Shown one piece after another: positions 56,359 to 64,000 of a stretch of DNA of 64,000 nt. Below the pieces are notes generated by a model. The model was not told the origin of the DNA. It saw nothing but the letters and a program-made list of their open reading frames with translations, and made no database searches. A program made the translations under genes and the position numbers. Each line of letters opens with the position of its first letter. Positions within the stretch are counted from its first letter, which is position 1. This DNA is from Patescibacteria group bacterium UBA6805 (GTDB taxonomy: Bacteria > Patescibacteriota > Minisyncoccia > Minisyncoccales > Minisyncoccaceae), in the NCBI GenBank assembly GCA_002452735.1, contig DKFD01000009.1, positions 1 to 64,000 of the forward strand. The letters are read 5' to 3'.

Positions 56359-58061
56359 ATGTTTTTATTTATTTTAATTATTTCTTTGAATTTTTCCATT
56401 TTCATTTCTCCTAAATCTCCTTTGCCCCGTTTTCTCACGCTGACGGTTTTGTTTTTCTTTTCTCTTTCTCCGATAATCAGCAGATAAGGGATTTTCTCCA
56501 TTTCTCCTTCCCTTATTTTCTTAGAAATGGTTTCTTTTTCATCAGCCACTTCCACTCTGTAATCTTCCAGCCCTTCTTTAATTTCTTTGGCGTATTTGTT
56601 GAATTTATCGCTAATGGGCAGAATCTTGATTTGGACGGGCGAAAGCCAGAAAGGAAAAGCGCCAGCATAATGTTCAATCAAAACCCCGATGAATCTTTCC
56701 AAAGAGCCGTATAGCGCCCGGTGAATCATGTAGGGTCTTTCTTTTTCTCCTTTTTCGTTGATGAAAAACATCTGGAAGCGGTCAGGCAGATTGAAGTCAA
56801 CCTGGATAGTGGTGCACTGCCACTCCCGGCCCAGAGTATCTTTGACTTTGATGTCAATCTTCGGACCATAGAAAACACCTCCGCCCGGGTCAACGCCGTA
56901 ATCAAGCTTCGCTTCTTTCAATACTTCTGTCAGCGTCGTTGTCGCTTTTTTCCAGCCCTGTTCAGTGCCGGCATGTTTTTCCGGCCTGGTTGACAAATAT
57001 ATATTATACTCTTTGAACCCGAATTTCTTTAAAATCTTCAGCCCTTGCTTTAAAAGCTTGGTCAATTCTCCTTTAAGCTGGTCTGTCCGGCACCAGATAT
57101 GGGCGTCGTCCTGGGTAAAGCCACGGACTCTGGTCAGTCCGTGCAGAGTGCCTGACCTTTCAAACCTATAAACCGTCCCGAACTCGGCCATTTTCAAGGG
57201 AAGCTCCCGATAGGACCTCTGCTTGGACTTGAATATTTTTACGTGAAAAGGGCAGTTCATGGGTTTTAAAACGAATTTTTCGCCCTCAATGTCAATGGGC
57301 GAATAAATATTTTCCCGATAGTTCTCCCAGTGTCCCGAAGTCTGCCACAAGGAAAGCTTGCCGATATGAGGCGTTTCAACGAAACCGTATCCGTCTTTTA
57401 TCAATTCCTGATAAAGATAATCCTTGATAATATTTCTGAGAATTGCTCCTTTGGGAAGCCACAAGGGAAGGCCGGAACCGACTTCGTCGTCAGACATGAA
57501 AATGCCCAGTTTTTCTCCCAGAACCCGGTGGTCTCTTTTTTCCGCTTCCTCTTTCAGCTTAAGATAATCGCTCAGTTCTTTTTCCGTTTTGAAGGCCAGA
57601 CCGTAGATTCTGGTAAGCATGGGATTCTTCTCGTCGCCTTGGAAATACGCACCGGCTATTTTCTCCAGCATGAAAGCGCCGGGGTTCAATTCTTTGACAG
57701 AGTCAACGTGAGGCCCCTTGCACAAGTCGATAAAATTACCGGTTTCATAAATGGAAACTTTGTCTTCTTCCAATCCTTTGATAATTTCCAATTTAAAGGG
57801 CTGGTCTTTGAAAATTTTTTTTGCTTCAACCTTGGATACAATCTTCTTTTTAAAAACCAGGGTTCTTCTCAAGACTTCTTTCATTTTCTTTTCTATCCTC
57901 TTGAGGTCTTCTTTAATAATCGGAATTTTGGTTCTGACGTCGTAATAAAAGCCGTTTTCAACGTCCGGACCTGTTCCGAATTGGGCGTCGGGATAAAGCT
58001 CCTTGACGCTGAGAGCCAGAATGTGGGCGAAAGAATGCCTGATGTTTTGTATTTTTTGCAT
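56355..58061 (-). CDS. thrS: Threonyl-tRNA synthetase lacking TGS domain
   Basis: 568 residues against about 640. It starts directly in the N2 editing domain (RHSFAHILALSVKELYPDAQ; His9, His13; Cys114/His118 in LCKGPH). The usual N-terminal TGS domain of about 60 residues is absent. The class II core is complete: LRNIIKDYLYQELIKDGYGF, LKPMNCPFHVKIFKSKQRSY, RFERSGTLHGLTRVRGFTQD, DIKVKDTLGREWQCTTIQVD and HRALYGSLERFIGVLIEHY, then the anticodon domain. Transcribed with dnaE upstream (7 bases between). Confidence 0.95.
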   Translation of the reverse strand: MQKIQNIRHSFAHILALSVKELYPDAQFGTGPDVENGFYYDVRTKIPIIKEDLKRIEKKMKEVLRRTLVFKKKIVSKVEAKKIFKDQPFKLEIIKGLEEDKVSIYETGNFIDLCKGPHVDSVKELNPGAFMLEKIAGAYFQGDEKNPMLTRIYGLAFKTEKELSDYLKLKEEAEKRDHRVLGEKLGIFMSDDEVGSGLPLWLPKGAILRNIIKDYLYQELIKDGYGFVETPHIGKLSLWQTSGHWENYRENIYSPIDIEGEKFVLKPMNCPFHVKIFKSKQRSYRELPLKMAEFGTVYRFERSGTLHGLTRVRGFTQDDAHIWCRTDQLKGELTKLLKQGLKILKKFGFKEYNIYLSTRPEKHAGTEQGWKKATTTLTEVLKEAKLDYGVDPGGGVFYGPKIDIKVKDTLGREWQCTTIQVDFNLPDRFQMFFINEKGEKERPYMIHRALYGSLERFIGVLIEHYAGAFPFWLSPVQIKILPISDKFNKYAKEIKEGLEDYRVEVADEKETISKKIREGEMEKIPYLLIIGEREKKNKTVSVRKRGKGDLGEMKMEKFKEIIKINKNI

Positions 58062-58068
58062 ATGTTTT

Positions 58069-61000
58069 TTATGATTCTAATATTTCCTCTATCTCATTGG
58101 CAATAACTTTGGGCGAGCCGTCTTTGACGTCGGTCCGGCCGGTGACGGAAACGATTTTGTTTTCTTTGAAAATGTCGGCATTCTTTTCAATCAAAGACGG
58201 AAAGACCACTACCTCGATTCTGTCGGTCAAATCCTGGACTTTCATAAACATCATGGGCTGGCCTTTTCTGGTTGTGATTTTCTTGATGCTGGAAATTATG
58301 CCGCCGATGGTTACCAGCTCTCCCTGGATAATGTATTTTTCAAAAGGATTGGAGCGGGTTCTTATTTGTCCGAGGTCGGTATTGATTTTCTTGATGGGCA
58401 TAACCATGTCTTCCAGCAATTCCCTGTACTTTTCCAAAGGATGGCCACTGACGTAAAGACCCAGCAATTCCTTTTCCCAGTTCAATTTATCATATTCATC
58501 GGCCGCGTCAACGGTGCTCAGGGCAATATGGCTGTCCGAGACCCCGTTGCCGGCAAAGAGGCCTTTCTGGCCGGATTCCTTTATTCTCTTGTCGTCTTTT
58601 GACCACTGCATGAGCTTATCCAGATTCAAAAGTATTTTATTTCTTTCTTCCAGGCGGTCAAACACGCCAGCTTTAATCAAGCTTTCCAGGGACTTCTTGT
58701 TCAAAACCTTGCCGTTGACCCGGGAAATGAAATCCTGGATTGACTTGTACGGGCCTTTTGATTTTCTTTCCTCAATTATCTGTTCAACTATGTTGTAGCC
58801 CACGTTTTTGATGGCGGTCAATCCGAACCTGATTTGGTTCTTTTCGGGCACTACGCTGAATTTGCTGAAACTCTCGTTGATGTCCGGAGACAGAACTTCT
58901 ATCTCCATTTTTTTGCATTCCTCAATTAAGACGGCTATTCTTTCTATGTCCGAACCCTCGGAAGTGAGCAGGGCCGCCATGTATTCCACGGGATAATTCG
59001 CCTTGAGATAAGCGGTTTGATAAGCAATGATGGCATAACAGGCGGCGTGGCTTTTATTGAAAGAATATCTGGCGAAAGGTTCAATCCAGTGCCATATTTC
59101 TTCGGCAATTCTTTCGCTGATTTGATTTTTCTTCATTCCTTTGACAAATTTTTCTTCCTGCTCCATCAAGAGTTTCTCAATTTTCTTGCCGATGGCTTTT
59201 CTCAAAATATCCGCTTCGGACAAGGTAAAACCGGCCATTTCCTGGGCAATCCTCATAATCTGCTCCTGATAAACAGGAATGCCGTAGGTGGCCTCGAGAA
59301 TCGGTTTCAGTTTGGGATGAAGATACCTTACTTGTTTTTGGTCGCGCTTTCCTTTGATGTAGTCGGGAATGTGTTGCATGGGGCCGGGGCGGTAAAGAGC
59401 GACCATGGCAATGATGTCGTCGATTGACGTGGGCTTCAATTGCTTCAGATATCTTCTCATTCCGTCTGATTCAACCTGGAACAGGCCCACACAATCCGCG
59501 CGCCGCAAAAGCTCGAAAGTTTTTTTGTCGTCCAGGGGAAGATTGTCAATGTCAACGTTTTCTCCCCTGACCGCATAAATCCTTTTCAAGGTTTCTTCAA
59601 TAATGGTTAGGTTCTTCAACCCCAAAAAATCCATCTTCAGAAGACCCATATTCTCGATGGCGTGCATTTCGTATTGGGTGACGATGGAATTTTCGTCTTG
59701 GGTAGGATGCTGCAAAGGAACAAGATTCTCCAAAGGAGAATTGGAAATCACCACTCCGCAGGCATGGGTGGAAGCGTGGCGAGCGCACCCCTCTATTTTC
59801 AAGGCCAGGTCAATCAGTTTTTTGGCCTGGAGGTCTGTTTCGTAAAGATTTCTGAATTCCGGAACTTTCTTCAGGGTTTCCTTCAAATTGAATCCCAGAG
59901 GAATCATCTTGGCGACACGGTCGCAATAGCTGTACTGGTAGTCCAGGGCTCTTCCCACGTCCCTGATTGCCGCCCTGGCGGCCATGGTTCCGAAAGTGAT
60001 AATCTGAGCCACCTTGTTCCTTCCGTATTTTTCCGCCACGTAATTGATCACTTCGTCTCTTCTCTTGTCCGTAAAATCGAGGTCTATGTCCGGAGGAGAA
60101 ATCCTGTCCGGGTTCAAGAACCTTTGGAAGTACAGATTGTATTTTAAGGGGTCGACATTGGTGATATTTGTCAGAAAAGCCACTATTGAACCGCCCACCG
60201 AACCTCTTCCCGGACCGACGACGATTCTGTTTTCCTTGGCCCAGTTGACGAAGTCCTGGACAATGAGAAAGTAATCGGCGAATCCCGTCTTGCCGATGAC
60301 CGAAAGCTCGTATTCCATTCTCTCGATAATTTCCTTCAATTTTCCGTCTTTTATGCTTTCAACTTTGATTTCCTTTCCCTTTAAAGCATTCTGGATGACT
60401 TGATTCAGCTCTTCGCTCTTGATGCCGTATTTTTTCTCAATGCCCAAGTAGCAAAGTTCTCTCAAATACGCAGAGCTTGTTTTTCCGTCCGGAACATCGA
60501 ACTTGGGCAGTTTGATTTCTCCCAGCTTCATCTCGAAATTACAAATGTCAACTATTTTTTTCGTGTTCTCTATGGCCTCGGGGATGTAGTCAAAGCTCTT
60601 TGTCATTTCTTCCTCGCTTTTAATGGAAAAGTCGTCTTCTTTCATGGTCAGGCGTTCCTTGTCGTTTTTGTCGGCTCCGGTATTGATAAGCATAAGAATG
60701 TCCTGGGCTTCGGCATCTTCTTTCCTGCAGTAATGAGCGTCGTTGGTGGCCACCAAAGGAATACCCGTCTTCTTAGAAAGTTCTATAACCATCCTATTGG
60801 CTTTTTCCTGGTCAGGCAAATTGGGGTGAGGCTGGATTTCCAAAAAGAAATTTCCCTGACCGAAAATGTCCTGGTATTTCAGGGCCACTTCTTCGGCTTC
60901 TTTCATTTTCCCCGCCAAAAGCAGTTGGGGAATCTTTCCTTGAAGGCAGGCGCTCAAAGCGATTAATCCCTCGGAATGATTTTTCAAAAATTCCAAATCA

Positions 61001-61359
61001 ACTCTGGGCTTGTAGTAGAACCCCTTCAAGTGCGCTTCCGTGATTATTTTTACCAAATTATTATATCCCGCTTCGTTTTTGATTAAGAGGACGAGGTGGT
61101 ATCTTCTGCTGTCCAGGCTTGCGGTTTTATCTTCCATGCCTCTGGCAGCTTCATAGACTTCACAGCCGATAATCGGCTTAATGCCTCTTTTTTTCGCCTT
61201 GTCGTAAAACTCAACCGCACCGTAAATAACACCGTGGTCGGTCAAGGCCACGGCGTCCATTCCCAGCTCTTCAGTCCTGTCCAGGATATCGTCAATCTTG
61301 GCCAGGCCGTCCAGCAGGGAAAAATGAGAGTGCAGATGTAAGTGGATGAACCCGCTCAT
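58069..61359 (-). CDS. dnaE: DNA polymerase III alpha subunit
   Basis: 1096 residues, DnaE1 type. An N-terminal PHP domain with intact metal-site residues (HLHLHSHFSLLDG, ALTDHG, GCEVYEA, TNDAHY) suggests it may keep proofreading activity. Polymerase blocks: VGPGRGSVGGSIVAFLTNIT, SPPDIDLDFTDKRRDEVI and CARHASTHACGVVISN, then the C-terminal HhH and an OB fold (GGIISSIKKITTRKGQPMMF). The upstream beta-helix gene directly abuts it. Confidence 0.95.
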   Translation of the reverse strand: MSGFIHLHLHSHFSLLDGLAKIDDILDRTEELGMDAVALTDHGVIYGAVEFYDKAKKRGIKPIIGCEVYEAARGMEDKTASLDSRRYHLVLLIKNEAGYNNLVKIITEAHLKGFYYKPRVDLEFLKNHSEGLIALSACLQGKIPQLLLAGKMKEAEEVALKYQDIFGQGNFFLEIQPHPNLPDQEKANRMVIELSKKTGIPLVATNDAHYCRKEDAEAQDILMLINTGADKNDKERLTMKEDDFSIKSEEEMTKSFDYIPEAIENTKKIVDICNFEMKLGEIKLPKFDVPDGKTSSAYLRELCYLGIEKKYGIKSEELNQVIQNALKGKEIKVESIKDGKLKEIIERMEYELSVIGKTGFADYFLIVQDFVNWAKENRIVVGPGRGSVGGSIVAFLTNITNVDPLKYNLYFQRFLNPDRISPPDIDLDFTDKRRDEVINYVAEKYGRNKVAQIITFGTMAARAAIRDVGRALDYQYSYCDRVAKMIPLGFNLKETLKKVPEFRNLYETDLQAKKLIDLALKIEGCARHASTHACGVVISNSPLENLVPLQHPTQDENSIVTQYEMHAIENMGLLKMDFLGLKNLTIIEETLKRIYAVRGENVDIDNLPLDDKKTFELLRRADCVGLFQVESDGMRRYLKQLKPTSIDDIIAMVALYRPGPMQHIPDYIKGKRDQKQVRYLHPKLKPILEATYGIPVYQEQIMRIAQEMAGFTLSEADILRKAIGKKIEKLLMEQEEKFVKGMKKNQISERIAEEIWHWIEPFARYSFNKSHAACYAIIAYQTAYLKANYPVEYMAALLTSEGSDIERIAVLIEECKKMEIEVLSPDINESFSKFSVVPEKNQIRFGLTAIKNVGYNIVEQIIEERKSKGPYKSIQDFISRVNGKVLNKKSLESLIKAGVFDRLEERNKILLNLDKLMQWSKDDKRIKESGQKGLFAGNGVSDSHIALSTVDAADEYDKLNWEKELLGLYVSGHPLEKYRELLEDMVMPIKKINTDLGQIRTRSNPFEKYIIQGELVTIGGIISSIKKITTRKGQPMMFMKVQDLTDRIEVVVFPSLIEKNADIFKENKIVSVTGRTDVKDGSPKVIANEIEEILES

Positions 61360-61995
61360 TTAATTTATGGTTTTTCCTTTAATGATAATGTTTTCCGCTT
61401 CGGCGTTTTTGAAACCCGCGCCCTGAAGAATCAAATCCTTTTCCACTATTATTTTATCCAAGTCCAAAATTCCCTCAACCGTAGCGTCTTTGAGATTGAT
61501 GTTTCCCCCGACTTTTATGCCTTCAAGGATAAGGTCTCCCTTGACCGAAAAATTCTCGTAAAAAGCATTCTTCATTCTTGATTTTTCCAGGAAAACGTCT
61601 CCCTTGATGCGGGCCTTGGCCAAACTGATAAATCCCTGATTCCTCAGATTTTTGGCCAGAACGTTTTTCTCGATTTCCGCACCCACCAGATTGACGGCTC
61701 CTTCTATTTTGGCGTTTTCCAATATCAGGTTTCCGTTCAAATGAAGATTGGCCAGATAAAGGGACCCTTTGATCAGGCAATTCTTGAAACTCAAGTCTCC
61801 GTCAATGAAAACGTCGGCCATGAACACCTGGCCCTGAACCTGGGCATTGTCAAAGATTATACTGCTGTTGATAGTTTCCTTAACCAGAGAAAAAGAGGGC
61901 AGGTTTTCGCCCGTAAAATCAGCCGGCTTAAAACCGTTTTCGGCTTTAAACAATTTTTCTTCTATTTGTCGCTGAGTTAGAATTTGCTTTTTCAT
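61360..61995 (-). CDS. Right-handed beta-helix (pentapeptide-like repeat) protein
   Basis: 211 residues. After about 40 helical residues it consists of regular repeats of about 20 residues (GDLSFKNCLIKGSLYLANLH, GNLILENAKIEGAVNLVGAE, GDVFLEKSRMKNAFYENFSV, GDLILEGIKVGGNINLKDAT) with hydrophobic positions spaced as in pentapeptide or bactofilin-like helices. No signal peptide. Function unknown; it might bind DNA or scaffold. It abuts dnaE without a gap, so the two are cotranscribed. Confidence 0.7.
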   Translation of the reverse strand: MKKQILTQRQIEEKLFKAENGFKPADFTGENLPSFSLVKETINSSIIFDNAQVQGQVFMADVFIDGDLSFKNCLIKGSLYLANLHLNGNLILENAKIEGAVNLVGAEIEKNVLAKNLRNQGFISLAKARIKGDVFLEKSRMKNAFYENFSVKGDLILEGIKVGGNINLKDATVEGILDLDKIIVEKDLILQGAGFKNAEAENIIIKGKTIN

Positions 61996-62045
61996 TTCCT
62001 TTTCCTATGATATATTAACTATATTATCATAGCTTAATTTCTGAA

Positions 62046-62654
62046 ATGATTCAAGAAGAAGAAAAACTATGGAAAAGAGGTTATCGGGTTGTTGTCGGGC
62101 TTGACGAAGCAGGTCGGGGTCCGTTGGCCGGACCGGTAATAGCCAGCGCTGTTTTCATCCCCAAAAAAGATTTTTTTCTCTTAAAAAAGAACGAGTTCGT
62201 CAGGGATTCCAAGGACCTGACGCCCAAGAAAAGAAAAGAGGTTTTTGAGGTTTTAATCAAAAGCGTCAAGTGGGGGACAGGCATTGTTTCAAAAAAGACG
62301 ATTGACAGAATCAACATTTTTCAGGCAACCAGGCTGGCGATGAAAAAAGCGATTAAAGATTTTGAGAAAAAGAACAAGCTCAGTGCTGATTTCGTGATTC
62401 TTGACGGGATAATGAGAATCGACGTCGAGCCGAAGCAGAAAGCGATTATCAAGGCCGACAAGAAAGTTCTTTCCTGCAGCGCGGCCAGCATCATCGCCAA
62501 GGTGACCAGGGACGAGATAATGATTAAATACGACAAGAAATACCCTTTGTATAATTTCAAAAAACACAAGGGCTACGGAACCAAAGAGCACGTGAGAAAA
62601 TTGAAAAAGCACGGACGCTGCCCGATTCACAGAAAGAGCTTCAAATATGCCTAA
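62046..62654 (+). CDS. rnhB: Ribonuclease HII
   Basis: 202 residues. RVVVGLDEAGRGPLAGPVIA (Asp20, Glu21), RDSKDLTPKKRKEVFEVLIK, FVILDGIMRI and ADKKVLSCSAASIIAKVTRD are RNase HII motifs. It removes RNA in RNA-DNA hybrids. The divergent promoter region to the beta-helix gene is only 50 bases. Confidence 0.95.
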   Translation: MIQEEEKLWKRGYRVVVGLDEAGRGPLAGPVIASAVFIPKKDFFLLKKNEFVRDSKDLTPKKRKEVFEVLIKSVKWGTGIVSKKTIDRINIFQATRLAMKKAIKDFEKKNKLSADFVILDGIMRIDVEPKQKAIIKADKKVLSCSAASIIAKVTRDEIMIKYDKKYPLYNFKKHKGYGTKEHVRKLKKHGRCPIHRKSFKYA

Positions 62655-62668
62655 ACAACAAAGAAACG

Positions 62669-62708
62669 GCACGGTTAAACCCTCAAAAAGCTTAACCACG
62701 CTTTTTTT
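62669..62708 (+). terminator. Intrinsic terminator after rnhB
   Basis: GGTTAA (62673-62678) pairs with TTAACC (62692-62697); outer GC/GC extends it past a 2x2 mismatch, and TTTTTTT (62702-62708) follows. Confidence 0.6.
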
Positions 62709-62720
62709 AGATATAATATA

Positions 62721-62749
62721 TTGACATTCCTTGTTTTTGTATATATATT
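62721..62749 (+). promoter_or_regulatory. Strong promoter for CxxC hypothetical gene
   Basis: TTGACA at 62721-62726 and TATATT at 62744-62749 with 17 bases between. GAGGT at 62769-62773 stands 8 bases before ATG 62782. Confidence 0.7.
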
Positions 62750-62781
62750 ATTCATAGAACCTTTAATTGAGGTAGATACTG

Positions 62782-63330
62782 ATGCAAGTTGCCAAAGAAG
62801 CAGTTGAAGTTATCGCCAAGGTCAAGGGGGGCGGAAAAGAGTTGGTTATTCTTCTTGAAAAAGAAGAAATGATTCAAGCCAAAATGACGAAAAGCGGAGC
62901 GATATTGGTGCCCTTATCCGCAGACAAGGACGGTGTATACAAGATTCCTTTGCCCATCCGGAAAAAGAATCCTTACATTCTTCTTCATTTGGAAGAACGG
63001 GGCGGCAATGGTTTCGGCCAAATAGTCTGCGACATTAACGGGAGACGCTTACGGCCGTTCTACGTTGAAAAAAGCGTTGGCAGATTCAACGTGGCAAACG
63101 AAGCGGCAATTGTCTGTGCTTTATCGTTGCAAGGAAGCGTTAGCGACCTGACCATTAAAACCTACAGTGTCCGAAGGAACAACAGTAATGTCGTCATCAA
63201 AAAAAACCGGGTTTTCAAGGGAAGAAATTCTAATCTCCCCGAGCACCTTTCGAAATTTAAGGATGCCGCCAAAGCAGCTGTCCGTAAAAGCCAGTGTCAG
63301 AAATGCAAGCATTTGCACTTCGTTACTTGA
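62782..63330 (+). CDS. Hypothetical protein with C-terminal CxxC, 182 residues
   Basis: No family recognised. The first 130 residues look beta-rich (VEVIAKVKGGGKELVILLEK, AILVPLSADKDGVYKIPLPI, IVCDINGRRLRPFYVEKSVG). The C-terminus is basic and ends with CQKCKHLHF, a possible metal knuckle. It has a consensus promoter, a Shine-Dalgarno site and a perfect terminator whose stem begins in its TGA stop, making it a self-contained unit between rnhB and rpmF. Confidence 0.65.
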   Translation: MQVAKEAVEVIAKVKGGGKELVILLEKEEMIQAKMTKSGAILVPLSADKDGVYKIPLPIRKKNPYILLHLEERGGNGFGQIVCDINGRRLRPFYVEKSVGRFNVANEAAIVCALSLQGSVSDLTIKTYSVRRNNSNVVIKKNRVFKGRNSNLPEHLSKFKDAAKAAVRKSQCQKCKHLHFVT

Positions 63331-63348
63331 GGCCAAAAGCCTCTTTTT
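63329..63348 (+). terminator. Intrinsic terminator after CxxC hypothetical gene
   Basis: GAGGC (63329-63333), loop CAAAA, GCCTC (63339-63343), then TTTTT. The TGA stop at 63328-63330 is part of the stem. Confidence 0.8.
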
Positions 63349-63349
63349 C

Positions 63350-63377
63350 TTTACAAAATTAGGAAAAAATGTATAAT
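63350..63377 (+). promoter_or_regulatory. Promoter for rpmF-nusB
   Basis: TTTACA at 63350-63355 and TATAAT at 63372-63377, 16 bases apart. ATG 63410 follows a leader of about 26 bases without a clear Shine-Dalgarno site. Confidence 0.6.
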
Positions 63378-63409
63378 TAAGCCATTAAAGAATAATTGAT
63401 AAAAACAAT

Positions 63410-63682
63410 ATGGCGGTTCCAAAAAGAAGATTATCCATATCCAAGAAAAACAGAAGAAGAGGAAACATTTTTCTCAAAGTTCCCAAATTAATCAAGTGCG
63501 ACAAATGCGGAAAGCCGGTCCTGCCCCATACTGTCTGCGGCTATTGCGGATACTATAAAGGCAAGGAATACGTCAATGTAATGGCCAAGCTTGAAAAAAA
63601 AGAGCAGAAGAAAAGAGCCAAGGAAATCCAGGAACAGGAAAAAGAAAAACCATTAAGCCCGGAAGAACTTTCAAAAAAATAG
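63410..63682 (+). CDS. rpmF: Ribosomal protein bL32
   Basis: 90 residues. MAVPKRRLSISKKNRRRGNI is the L32 start; zinc cysteines C30, C33, C43, C46 (CDKC, CGYC) are intact. The charged C-terminal tail after residue 60 (KKEQKKRAKEIQEQEKEKPL) is longer than in most bacteria. nusB follows 4 bases after the stop. Confidence 0.95.
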   Translation: MAVPKRRLSISKKNRRRGNIFLKVPKLIKCDKCGKPVLPHTVCGYCGYYKGKEYVNVMAKLEKKEQKKRAKEIQEQEKEKPLSPEELSKK

Positions 63683-63686
63683 CTCT

Positions 63687-64000
63687 ATGGCTTCAAGGCA
63701 TCTATCCAGATCAATAGCGATGCAAAGCCTCTATGAGTGGGATTTCAACGGCCGCGAGGACAAAGACCTGAGCCCCACTACCGAAAGGAACATCAAGGAG
63801 TTCGGAAGCGGACTGGAAGAGGTTGATTTCATTTGGGATATTGTTTCGGGAGTCAAAAAGAATTTAAAAGTAATTGATGAGATAATCGTCAAAACGGCTC
63901 CGGAATGGCCTCTGGAGCAAATCAACATCCTGGACAAAAACATTTTAAGGGTAGGCATTTACGAGCTGCTTTTCGGAGACAAGAAAAGCGTTCCGCCCAA
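63687..64000 (+). CDS. nusB: Transcription antitermination factor NusB, 3' end cut by window
   Basis: Open from ATG 63687 to the window end (104 full codons). SRSIAMQSLYEWDFNG, DFIWDIVSGVKKNLKVIDEI and INILDKNILRVGIYELLFG are NusB blocks. NusB binds boxA RNA with NusE for rRNA antitermination. The rest lies beyond base 64000. Confidence 0.92.
   Translation, partial: MASRHLSRSIAMQSLYEWDFNGREDKDLSPTTERNIKEFGSGLEEVDFIWDIVSGVKKNLKVIDEIIVKTAPEWPLEQINILDKNILRVGIYELLFGDKKSVPP

Noticed and set aside
57330..58106. 258-codon plus-strand frame opposite thrS
   Set aside because: Phe/Val-rich antisense shadow of thrS without any recognisable domain; it runs across the thrS start into dnaE.
1..64000. Alternative genetic code with TGA read as Gly
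   Set aside because: TGA ends many intact genes at the right place (rarA, obgE-adjacent mini-gene, purC, the PD-(D/E)XK gene), so the standard bacterial code fits.

Overview
The window looks like a chromosomal piece of a Candidate Phyla Radiation (Patescibacteria) bacterium, most likely of Parcubacteria type. The evidence is very dense, often overlapping genes; several aminoacyl-tRNA synthetases lacking accessory domains; the GatCAB amidotransferase route for Asn/Gln-tRNA; a DUF5667-type exported protein; and repeated prepilin-like proteins with LamG heads. TGA is used as an ordinary stop codon, so the recoded Gracilibacteria/Absconditabacteria are unlikely. The lineage is inferred from gene content, not from a search.

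Layout. 1-12 kb: a truncated LamG pilin, rarA, a 34-codon hydrophobic mini-gene, obgE, purC, a U32 peptidase, rmuC, rlmN, LamG pilin B, an Fe-S PD-(D/E)XK nuclease with xseA/xseB, an HNH-like gene, then a membrane protein/thioredoxin/FTR-like operon ending in LamG pilin C. 13-20 kb: a minus-strand efp operon, then inositol-1-phosphate synthase with a CDP-alcohol phosphatidyltransferase, PadR-like regulators, a methyltransferase, three HAD phosphatases and a PHP phosphoesterase. 20-27 kb: thpR, murC, a methyltransferase and a three-gene sensory cassette. 27-38 kb: aspS, then a wall cluster (DD-carboxypeptidase, mraY, murL, murD2-type, ftsW, murG), gltX, gatC, gatA. 39-48 kb: three tRNAs, LamG pilins D and E in tandem, pheS-pheT-gyrB, LamG pilin F. 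47.7-52 kb: secE-nusG-rplK-dcd-tmk-deoC-gatB. 52-62 kb: an NTPase, then a minus-strand run (beta-helix protein, dnaE, thrS, DUF5667-Kazal protein, a miaB-miaA fusion). 62-64 kb: rnhB, an unknown gene, rpmF and the start of nusB.

The most striking system is the set of six LamG-headed prepilin-like genes (A 1-825, B 7536-8477, C 12143-13057, D 39776-40699, E 40692-41582, F 46776-47681). They share a near-constant pilin stem and C-terminal tail but carry different lectin-like heads. A and F are identical over 251 bp except for one base and then diverge, which suggests recombination among dispersed cassettes on a surface filament that could bind hosts or glycans.

Two transcription styles are visible. 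At least eleven operon-leading genes have a -35 and -10 exactly 17 bases apart with the -10 only 6-8 bases before ATG, meaning leaderless mRNAs. A second group of about six single genes has its own promoter, a Shine-Dalgarno site, sometimes a TTG start, and an intrinsic terminator whose hairpin contains or touches the stop codon. These look like self-contained, possibly acquired, modules.

Other notable points: a MiaB-MiaA fusion with a retained internal ribosome-binding site; the MurD2/MurL route to D-Glu in peptidoglycan; AspRS without GAD, PheT without the tRNA-binding OB domain and ThrRS without TGS; a thioredoxin next to an FTR catalytic chain; and an initiator-like tRNA with odd loops.
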